This document shows, piece after piece, positions 7,678-13,436 of a stretch of 33,378 nucleotides of DNA (position 1 is the stretch's first letter; every line of letters starts with the position of its first letter). Below the pieces are notes generated by a model. It was not told the DNA's origin and searched no databases. It worked only from the letters and a program-made list of their open reading frames with translations. Where the stretch lies: positions 1 through 33,378 of the forward strand of contig CAZMYO010000029.1 of the NCBI GenBank assembly GCA_964570525.1, written 5' to 3'. Made by a program: the position numbers and the translations under genes. The stretch is from CAZMYO01 sp964570525 (GTDB lineage: Bacteria > Patescibacteriota > Patescibacteriia > Magasanikbacterales > GWA2-37-8).

Positions 7678-9123
7678 ATGCCCGACGAAATAGAAAAAAT
7701 ACCGCCGCAAAGTTTGGAAGCCGAGATGTCTTTTCTCGGCTCGGTTCTGATTGATAAGGAAGCCATGCTTAAGGTGGCGGATACTGTGCGCGTGGAAGAT
7801 TTTTACAAGAGCGCTCATGCCAAAATTTTTGAAGCGATTCTTGAACTTTACGGCAAAAACGAACCGATTGATTTGTTAACCTTAAGCAACCGCTTGGAAG
7901 AAAAAAACCAGATTGAAAGCGTGGGCGGGCGAACGTATCTCGCCGCGCTCACCAACACCGTTCCCACCGCCTCGAATGTCGCGCATTACGCGAATATTAT
8001 CCACCGCAAGGCCACCCGCCGCCGGCTGCTTGGCTCTGCTAACGAAATCAGCCGATTAGCCTATCAGGAAGAAATTGACGATATCGAACACATTCTTGAT
8101 GAAGCGCAACAACATCTGTTTGGCGTTTCAAAAATTTATTTTAAGCAAGGTTTCACCCCTATTCGCGGAGTTTTAGCGGATGCTTTTGACCGCATTGACG
8201 ATCTCCATAAAAATAAAGGGCAGCTCCGCGGCGTACCCACCGGCTTTAAGGCGCTCGATAACCTTTTGGCCGGACTCCAAAAATCTGATTTGGTAATTAT
8301 TGCCGCGCGGCCGTCCGTTGGTAAAACATCTTTGGCTCTGGACATCGTGCGAAACATTGCCACTAAACAAAAAGTGCCGGTGGGATTATTCTCGCTTGAA
8401 ATGAGCAAAGAACAATTGGTGGATAGAATGTTGTGCTCCGAAGCCAATGTTGATTTATGGAAAATGCGCACCGGCCGGCTCTCGGATCGCCCTGAAGACG
8501 ACGACTTCCCGAGAATCGGCCACGCCATTGGCGTGCTCTCCGAGTCCCCCATCTTTATCGACGATTCACCGAACATCAACATCATGCAAATCCGCACCAA
8601 AGCCCGGCGGCTGCAAGCCGAGCATGGGCTCGGACTCATAGTTATCGACTATTTACAGCTCATGGAGTCGGGGAGCAACGGCAACAGCGATAATCGCGTG
8701 CAGGAGGTGGCCGAAATTACCCGCGGCCTCAAAGGTATCGCGCGCGAGCTCAATATTCCGGTCTTGGCGCTCTCCCAGCTTTCGCGCGTGGTGGAGCAAA
8801 GCAAACCGGCCATCCCAAAACTTTCACATCTGCGCGAATCCGGCTCTATTGAGCAAGACGCTGACGTGGTGCTCTTCATCTACCGTAAATCCGCCGACCG
8901 CAACTACCGCTCCGAAGATATTCCGCCGGATGAACGCAACATCGCCGAAGTTCACATCGCCAAACATAGAAACGGCCCTACCGGCATGATAAAAGTGGCC
9001 TTCAACGAACAATTTGCCTCTTTCCGCAGTCTGGAAATGGCCCTAACCGATTCCAACGCCGGAGCGTTAAAACCAAAATCAGCCTTCGGGAGGCCGCCGG
9101 AGAATCCAATACCGCAGTTTTAA
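7678..9123 (+). CDS. dnaB: Replicative DNA helicase DnaB
   Basis: The 481-aa protein is the hexameric helicase that unwinds DNA 5'-3' at the replication fork. The N-terminal DnaB domain spans about 1-110 (QSLEAEMSFLGSVLID). The RecA-like core has Walker A in ARPSVGKTS (210-218), FSLEMS (238-243), Walker B in LIVIDYLQLM (320-329), LSQLSR (365-370) and LRESGSIEQDADVV (385-398), the region that carries the arginine finger. Length is normal and no intein is present. The ATG at 7678 gives the expected N-terminus. No Shine-Dalgarno site is seen. The gene is followed by repeat-rich DNA and then ybaB-recR on the same strand. Confidence 0.97.
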   Translation: MPDEIEKIPPQSLEAEMSFLGSVLIDKEAMLKVADTVRVEDFYKSAHAKIFEAILELYGKNEPIDLLTLSNRLEEKNQIESVGGRTYLAALTNTVPTASNVAHYANIIHRKATRRRLLGSANEISRLAYQEEIDDIEHILDEAQQHLFGVSKIYFKQGFTPIRGVLADAFDRIDDLHKNKGQLRGVPTGFKALDNLLAGLQKSDLVIIAARPSVGKTSLALDIVRNIATKQKVPVGLFSLEMSKEQLVDRMLCSEANVDLWKMRTGRLSDRPEDDDFPRIGHAIGVLSESPIFIDDSPNINIMQIRTKARRLQAEHGLGLIVIDYLQLMESGSNGNSDNRVQEVAEITRGLKGIARELNIPVLALSQLSRVVEQSKPAIPKLSHLRESGSIEQDADVVLFIYRKSADRNYRSEDIPPDERNIAEVHIAKHRNGPTGMIKVAFNEQFASFRSLEMALTDSNAGALKPKSAFGRPPENPIPQF

Positions 9124-9143
9124 TAATGTGTCATTTCGATCCG

Positions 9144-9182
9144 CCGGCTGGCGGAGCCGGCTGGCGGAGCCGGCTGGCGGAG
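9144..9182. repeat. Three tandem 13-bp units (CCGGCTGGCGGAG)
   Basis: Exact copies lie at 9144-9156, 9157-9169 and 9170-9182, between dnaB and ybaB. The unit is related to the CCGCCAGCTGGCGG palindrome inside rsmH. Confidence 0.85.
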
Positions 9183-9221
9183 AGAAGTCTCTGTCCGCTC
9201 GTTCGATTTTATTTAAGACAA

Positions 9222-9270
9222 AGATCCCTCGTCAGCTCCGACGTAACGTCGGGGCTTCACTCGGGATAAC
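9222..9270. repeat. Dispersed GTTATCCCGAG/CGAGGGATCT element
   Basis: Ends AGATCCCTCG and CGGGATAAC flank a CCGACGTAACGTCGG palindrome. A related element lies at 24628-24663. It sits directly upstream of ybaB. Confidence 0.65.
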
Positions 9271-9282
9271 AACAACAAACAT

Positions 9283-9588
9283 ATGAGCATGTTTAGCAAA
9301 CTCAAACAGTTCAAAGATATGCGCGACCAGGGGAAAAAGTTGCAAGGCGCGCTCTCCGGAGAAGTCGTTACCGTTCGTGCCTTGGGAGACAAGGTGGTGC
9401 TTACTATGGATGGCAGCCTGCAGATCAGTGGCCTCGCCATTGCGCCGGAAGTTTTGACTCCGGAAAAAAAGGAGAAACTGGAAAACGCCATCAAAGAGGC
9501 GCACAGCGACGCTCTCAAAAAAATGCAGCGCATCATCGCGAGCAAAATGCAGGAAATGGGAGGATTTCCGGGCATGCCTAGCTCCTAG
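9283..9588 (+). CDS. ybaB: YbaB/EbfC nucleoid-associated protein
   Basis: The 101-aa protein belongs to the YbaB/EbfC family, small dimeric DNA-binding proteins of the nucleoid. It shows an N-terminal helix (FSKLKQFKDMRDQGKKLQGA), a central beta region (TVRALGDKVVLTMDG) and a C-terminal helix ending in a Met/Gly/Pro tail typical of the family. It lies just upstream of recR, a widely conserved pairing that supports both calls. The dnaB-ybaB interval consists of repeats, so the promoter is unclear. The second ATG two codons later is an alternative start. Confidence 0.9.
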   Translation: MSMFSKLKQFKDMRDQGKKLQGALSGEVVTVRALGDKVVLTMDGSLQISGLAIAPEVLTPEKKEKLENAIKEAHSDALKKMQRIIASKMQEMGGFPGMPSS

Positions 9589-9590
9589 TT

Positions 9591-9715
9591 GTCATCGCGA
9601 GGAGTGAGGAACGAGCGACGTGGCGATCCCCTGGCTTCGCAGAGCCAACTTAGTTTTGAAAACCTGGAGATTGCTTCGCGGAGTTTATCCCACCAAAAGC
9701 GGGGCCCGCAATAAC
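9591..9715. repeat. GTCATCGCGAG-type repeat upstream of recR
   Basis: It begins GTCATCGCGAGGA and ends CCCGCAATAAC, a degenerate inverted copy, with GCGACGTGGCGATCCC and GATTGCTTCGCGG inside. It fills the ybaB-recR gap and creates a spurious 34-codon extension upstream of recR. Confidence 0.75.
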
Positions 9716-9721
9716 AAACCT

Positions 9722-10348
9722 ATGTATTCCTCTCCCATACAAAATTTAATAAATTCTTTAAAAAAACTCCCGTCGGTCGGCCAACGCACGGCGGAACGAT
9801 TTGTTTTTTATTTGCTCAAATCCGGCAAAAAAGAAGTTACCGAGCTAATGCTGGTGTTAAAAGATCTTATTGAAACCGTTAAAAGCTGCGAGGTCTGCTG
9901 GAATTTTACCGACGCGAGCCCCTGCCCGCTCTGCCAAAATAAAGGACGCGACCAAACCACTATTTGCGTGGTGGCCGACCCCCAAGATCTGGCAGTGATT
10001 GAACGCACCGGAGAATACCGCGGAGTCTACCACGTGCTGCGCGGACTCCTCGACCCCAGCGATGAGGAGAGTCTGGAAAGAATGAAGGTGAAAGAACTCT
10101 TAGAAAGAATTAAGAATCCCGCCACTCCGGCGGGCAGGCAAGAATCACGAATTAAGGAACTTGTCCTAGCTTTGAATCCTGATCTTTCCGGTGAAGCTAC
10201 GATGTTATATTTGGAAAAAGAAATAAAAAATCGCCACTCGGCCGTTAAAATTACCCGCCTCGCGAGAGGTCTCCCGATGGGAAGCGACTTGCGCTATGCC
10301 GACGAGATCACCCTCGGTAGCGCTCTCAAAAACAGAATTGTAAGATAA
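9722..10348 (+). CDS. recR: Recombination mediator RecR
   Basis: The 208-aa protein loads RecA at gaps together with RecO/RecF. A helix-hairpin-helix lies at about 8-35 (LPSVGQRTAERFVF). The C4 zinc site is C56-x2-C59 and C68-x2-C71. The Toprim domain starts at ICVVADPQDL (81-90) and includes GEYRGVYHVL. The end (ITRLARGLPMGSDLRYAD) is classical. An upstream in-frame ATG at 9620 is rejected because that extension is translated repeat. Residues ~132-142 (NPATPAGRQES) are an in-frame insertion where other RecR proteins run straight from the LLERI helix into the next beta-strand. Its base sequence is a palindromic repeat (CCCGCC...GGCGGG). The protein still reads to its normal end, so it may tolerate the insert as a surface loop. 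Confidence 0.95.
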   Translation: MYSSPIQNLINSLKKLPSVGQRTAERFVFYLLKSGKKEVTELMLVLKDLIETVKSCEVCWNFTDASPCPLCQNKGRDQTTICVVADPQDLAVIERTGEYRGVYHVLRGLLDPSDEESLERMKVKELLERIKNPATPAGRQESRIKELVLALNPDLSGEATMLYLEKEIKNRHSAVKITRLARGLPMGSDLRYADEITLGSALKNRIVR

Positions 10349-10444
10349 CACGGATTACGCTGATTAGAGGTAATGATTACAGTGATTATGAACTAAAAAG
10401 ACGCCTGGTGGGCGTCTTTTTTAATCTGCGAAATCCGTGTTATC
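10344..10444. repeat. 13-bp inverted repeat around the recR/rplU terminator
   Basis: GATAACACGGATT at 10344-10356 is repeated exactly in inverse at 10432-10444. Each copy contains the stop codon of its gene (recR on plus, rplU on minus). Related words (ACACGGATTAC) recur near 24587-24620 and 28527-28550. Confidence 0.75.
10395..10422. terminator. Bidirectional Rho-independent terminator, recR and rplU
   Basis: Stem GACGCC/GGCGTC with loop TGGTG, five A residues before it and six T residues after it. It sits between convergent genes and can serve both. Confidence 0.9.
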
Positions 10445-10745
10445 CAATCTTCACTTCCGTAAACCGCTGCCGCTGGCCATGCACTTTGTGATAGCGCACT
10501 TTGCGCTTAAACTTTTCTACCCGAAGCGTGCGATTCTTGCCTTGTTTTAAAACTTCGGCGGAAATGGTTGCCCCATCCAGAAACGGCTGGCCCACTTTGA
10601 CATTGCCGCCGTCATCGTCGGCCGTCAACAACACTTCGGCAAAGGTCATTTTTTCGCCTTCTTTGACGGGCAACTTTTCCACCTTGAGAACATCTCCGGT
10701 CTTAACCAAATATTGTTTTCCACCGGTAGCAATAACTGCGAGCAT
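10440..10745 (-). CDS. rplU: Ribosomal protein bL21
   Basis: The 101-aa protein is large-subunit protein bL21, which binds 23S rRNA. MLAVIATGGKQYLVKTGD at the N-terminus and the C-terminal KVRYHKVHGQRQ...TEVKIG are diagnostic. The ATG at 10745 is preferred to a TTG six bases upstream. The gene has a consensus promoter (10785-10813) with a leader of about 30 nt. In most bacteria rplU is followed by rpmA (bL27). Here it is alone, with recR converging on it, so bL27 must be elsewhere or absent. Confidence 0.96.
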   Translation of the reverse strand: MLAVIATGGKQYLVKTGDVLKVEKLPVKEGEKMTFAEVLLTADDDGGNVKVGQPFLDGATISAEVLKQGKNRTLRVEKFKRKVRYHKVHGQRQRFTEVKIG

Positions 10746-10784
10746 ATCCAAAAGATTAGGGAACTAAAGATTAAGAGTGAAAAT

Positions 10785-10813
10785 AGTATATACAAAAAGC
10801 CAAATTTTGTCAA
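10785..10813 (-). promoter_or_regulatory. Consensus promoter of rplU
   Basis: On the minus strand TTGACA (10808-10813) and TATACT (10785-10790) are 17 bp apart. Confidence 0.85.
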
Positions 10814-10859
10814 CCCCGTGCACCAAAAGCCCCTCTCGAACAGCCCTTAAAAATAGTAG

Positions 10860-10886
10860 CCCGCCCCGACGTTACGTCGGGACGGG
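10860..10886 (-). terminator. Palindrome acting as terminator of the protease gene
   Basis: Arms of 13 nt (CCCGCCCCGACGT / ACGTCGGGACGGG) with one mismatch lie 21 bp past the protease stop. On the minus strand a run of five T residues follows about 6 nt later. It belongs to the dispersed CCCGACGTTACGTCGGG repeats. Confidence 0.6.
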
Positions 10887-10907
10887 TAGGGTTAACTGGG
10901 GCAAGAA

Positions 10908-11771
10908 TTAGTCGCCGCGGTAATCGGCGGTATCAACCTGCCCGTTGATTTGCGACTTCTTGTGCTTCTTCTTTTTTCCGGGCTTGCCCTGATTTTCCTC
11001 CGGCCGGTACCACTTGTACTTCTTGGCCTGGAACTCGGCCCAGAATTGCTTGAATTTACTCACCGGAATGGCGTAGGCCATGGAACCGGAGTTCATCCCG
11101 ATCAAAATCGCGACAATCCCCTTCTGCCGCTGGCTGACAATGGCCGATCCGGACGAACCGCCGCCGACATTTATCTGCAAGACCGCGGTTCCTTTCCAGT
11201 TTACTTCATCCTCGCCCACCAAAATCGTCCGATCCACGCTCTCCATGCTCACCAGTCCGCGGAACAAGAGCTTGCCCAAGTTGTGCGGCGAAGCCAAATT
11301 GCTGACAATTTCTCCGTTATGCGGATCGTTAGCCGCGAGCGACATGGTGGGAACCAGATGCTCCAGCTCAACTTCCAAAACCACAAAGTCGTTTAGACGG
11401 TGCTGGTATCCGTGAACTAGAATCTTGGCGGGGAAAAAATGTTTCGCGCCAGGATCGCGAAAAGTAATGTACCAATTGGAGGGTCTGGTCACTACCTTCT
11501 CGTGATCGGTATCGTCATCGCCGACGCAATGCGCCGCGCTGACGAAATAATACTTTTTTCCCGTCCGAGCGAAAGCCGTGGCCGTGCAGACAAAATTCAG
11601 ATTCCCCTCCTCATCCTCTTCAAAAAGGTTGACGGTGGCCTTTTTGAACTCGCGCTCCCACGGCTCCATGTCCACTTCGGCGACAGCGCCGGAAGAAAGG
11701 TTTTCTCCCCGGGCGGAGTAGGCGAAACCGAGTAGCGTCAAGGCAACGATGCCAGCATTTACCTGTCTCAT
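10908..11771 (-). CDS. Secreted trypsin-like serine protease
   Basis: The 287-aa protein has an N-terminal signal peptide (hydrophobic residues 7-18, likely cleavage after AYSARG). Its trypsin/V8-like catalytic triad is His in VSAAHC, Asp in HRLNDFVVLEV and Ser in GGGSSGSAIV. The C-terminus is a Lys-rich tail (PGKKKKHKKSQ) that could bind acidic surfaces. It probably cleaves proteins outside the cell. It has a strong promoter (11814-11842), a good Shine-Dalgarno site (AGAGGT, 7 nt before ATG) and a terminator. This differs from the Shine-Dalgarno-free operon upstream and resembles the other small secreted genes here. Acquisition or specialised expression is possible. Confidence 0.85.
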   Translation of the reverse strand: MRQVNAGIVALTLLGFAYSARGENLSSGAVAEVDMEPWEREFKKATVNLFEEDEEGNLNFVCTATAFARTGKKYYFVSAAHCVGDDDTDHEKVVTRPSNWYITFRDPGAKHFFPAKILVHGYQHRLNDFVVLEVELEHLVPTMSLAANDPHNGEIVSNLASPHNLGKLLFRGLVSMESVDRTILVGEDEVNWKGTAVLQINVGGGSSGSAIVSQRQKGIVAILIGMNSGSMAYAIPVSKFKQFWAEFQAKKYKWYRPEENQGKPGKKKKHKKSQINGQVDTADYRGD

Positions 11772-11813
11772 GGCTTACCTCTTTCTTTGGCACCATGCCA
11801 AGTGATACTTGTT

Positions 11814-11842
11814 ATAGTAAATAAAAAACCGCTTCATGTCAA
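11814..11842 (-). promoter_or_regulatory. Promoter of the secreted protease
   Basis: On the minus strand TTGACA (11837-11842) and TACTAT (11814-11819) are 17 bp apart. The sequence around the -10 box (TTATTTACTATA) is the same as in the two promoters at 31008-31036 and 31430-31458. Confidence 0.65.
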
Positions 11843-11867
11843 ATGCTGGTTAGCGAAGGCTGGTTTC

Positions 11868-12353
11868 TTACCTTTCTATTTTAATACTATCTCCAACCTT
11901 TAAATTATGATCCTTGGCAAATCCGGCCGGGAGCTCCACGACAAAGTTAGATGCCGCGCGGGCAAAATAGGGCGTGAGTTCGGCCTCAAGGCGCGCCTGG
12001 TCGGGCGGTAGGTTTGGCGCGATATCCACAACCGTTGTCCCGTCCAGCCAAACAATATCCAAAGGGAAACGCATAGCGCGCATTACCATGGCGTGCTGTC
12101 CCCGCTCGGGAAAAATAAACAGCATGCCTTGATAGTTCCCCATATCTTTTTTATTACTCCAACCCTCGATGCCTCGAGCCTCGGTATTCGCCACCAAAAC
12201 TTTTAAGCGCTCGCCGCCAATATTGAGATACGCTTTCGGCCAGATGGCCGTATATATCTTTACACCCACTGCCGCCACCATGATCAGAACAAAAACTATG
12301 ATGTGCCACCTTTTTACCGGCTGGTGTTCTTTGGTTGAGTTAGAAAAAATCAT
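11868..12353 (-). CDS. DUF192-family membrane-anchored protein
   Basis: The 161-aa protein has one N-terminal transmembrane helix (about 16-38) and a DUF192 domain. Visible family blocks are VLVANTEA, GMLFIFPERG, FPLDIVWLDG and the C-terminal FVVELPAGFAKDHNLKVGDSI. The FWM[KR]NT block of typical members is changed to AMVMRAM. Family function is unknown; the domain should lie outside the membrane. The gene is 14 bp downstream of the sugar-phosphate transferase and likely shares its transcript. Confidence 0.85.
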   Translation of the reverse strand: MIFSNSTKEHQPVKRWHIIVFVLIMVAAVGVKIYTAIWPKAYLNIGGERLKVLVANTEARGIEGWSNKKDMGNYQGMLFIFPERGQHAMVMRAMRFPLDIVWLDGTTVVDIAPNLPPDQARLEAELTPYFARAASNFVVELPAGFAKDHNLKVGDSIKIER

Positions 12354-12367
12354 ACTGCTTTTAGAGA

Positions 12368-13411
12368 CTATTTTAATCCAGGGGATCCCGACTTAGTCGG
12401 GATGACACGTTGTTTCGTATTCAATCTCCACCCCAAGGCTACCATACCCACGAGCAACAAGAGAAGTACCGCCAATTTTTGGGTGCTTTGTAAAAACAGA
12501 GCGGCCGCGCCAAACAAGGCGGCTATTACATAATAAATAATCACCACCTGCCGCTCCGATAATCCGTAATCCAGCAGTTGAAAATGAAGGTGCTCCCGAT
12601 CGCCTTGAAAAACCGGTTTCCCATGGCGGACTCTGCAATACATAACCCGCGCCAAATCCAACACCGGCACCGCGACCACCAGAAGCGCCGTTGCCACTTT
12701 GCCCCCGGAAATCACGGCCAAAACCGCCAGAATAAATCCGCAAAAAAGCCCGCCGCTCTCACCCAAAAATATCTTCGCCGGATAAAAATTAAAAAACAAA
12801 AACCCCAGGCACGCTCCCGCAAAAATCAGCGCCAAGAGCCCCACGTTCGGCTGATAAAACTTTGTCGTCTGCGTTAAAAAATAAATCATCATGGCGCCAA
12901 TCGCCACCACCCCGGTCGCGAGGCCATCCAAGCCATCCACAATTTTGGTAGCGTACATTATTCCCATGAGCCAAAACCAAACGGCCACGTTGCCAACGAC
13001 TAAACTTAACTCGACAAACCCGCCCCACGGATTGGTAATTTTTTCAAGCGTTATTCCCAGCCAAATAGCCATGGCGGTCGCAACGCCAGTAAAGATAAGC
13101 CGCCACCAGGCCGAGAAAGGCCGTACATCATCCAGCACTCCGACAATCATAATAATGACGCTGGCCACAAAAGCTGCCAGCAATTTTGATGCCAATCGCT
13201 CAATACCAAATATCGGATGAAAGAAGGCTGTGTATCCGACTGTCGCCCAAAAAGCCAAAAAAATGGCGACCCCGCCCAACAGCGGTACCGCTCGGCCATG
13301 CTTCTTCCGCTCTCCGTCCGGCACGTCCACCACCTTGAGACGAATGGCGAGAAGGCGGACACACAAAGTAAATAGAAGTGATAAAAGAAAGGATATTGCG
13401 AAATATGCCAT
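12368..13411 (-). CDS. Polyprenyl-phosphate sugar-1-phosphate transferase (WecA/TagO/MraY superfamily)
   Basis: The 347-aa integral membrane enzyme should transfer a sugar phosphate from a UDP-sugar to undecaprenyl phosphate, the first step of a cell-surface glycan. Motifs in order are KKHGRAVPLLGG (36-47), GVLDDVRP (91-98), KIVDGLDGL (156-164), NFYPAKIFLGESG (208-220) and GDREHLH (270-276). The usual D in the FMGD motif is E here (FLGES), and the usual N before DGLDGLA is replaced; both are notable but conservative. The last 13 residues (RVIPTKSGSPGLK) and the stop are encoded by a dispersed palindromic repeat, so the native C-terminus was probably replaced. The gene lies 25 bp after the Clp gene. 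AGGA 7 nt before the ATG may be a weak Shine-Dalgarno site. Confidence 0.88.
   Translation of the reverse strand: MAYFAISFLLSLLFTLCVRLLAIRLKVVDVPDGERKKHGRAVPLLGGVAIFLAFWATVGYTAFFHPIFGIERLASKLLAAFVASVIIMIVGVLDDVRPFSAWWRLIFTGVATAMAIWLGITLEKITNPWGGFVELSLVVGNVAVWFWLMGIMYATKIVDGLDGLATGVVAIGAMMIYFLTQTTKFYQPNVGLLALIFAGACLGFLFFNFYPAKIFLGESGGLFCGFILAVLAVISGGKVATALLVVAVPVLDLARVMYCRVRHGKPVFQGDREHLHFQLLDYGLSERQVVIIYYVIAALFGAAALFLQSTQKLAVLLLLLVGMVALGWRLNTKQRVIPTKSGSPGLK
12385..12403. repeat. Dispersed palindrome ATCCCGACTTAGTCGGGAT in a gene 3' end
   Basis: Nine-base arms with a single central base. On the minus strand it is translated as part of the C-terminus of the sugar-phosphate transferase. Confidence 0.85.
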
Positions 13412-13436
13412 AAAAAATTCCTAAGGGATTCGTGAC

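Noticed and set aside
9620..9721. N-terminal extension of RecR
   Set aside because: It is translated from a dispersed repeat; the ATG at 9722 gives the normal RecR start.
10440..10745. An rplU-rpmA operon
   Set aside because: No bL27 frame is found beside rplU; the next gene downstream is convergent recR.
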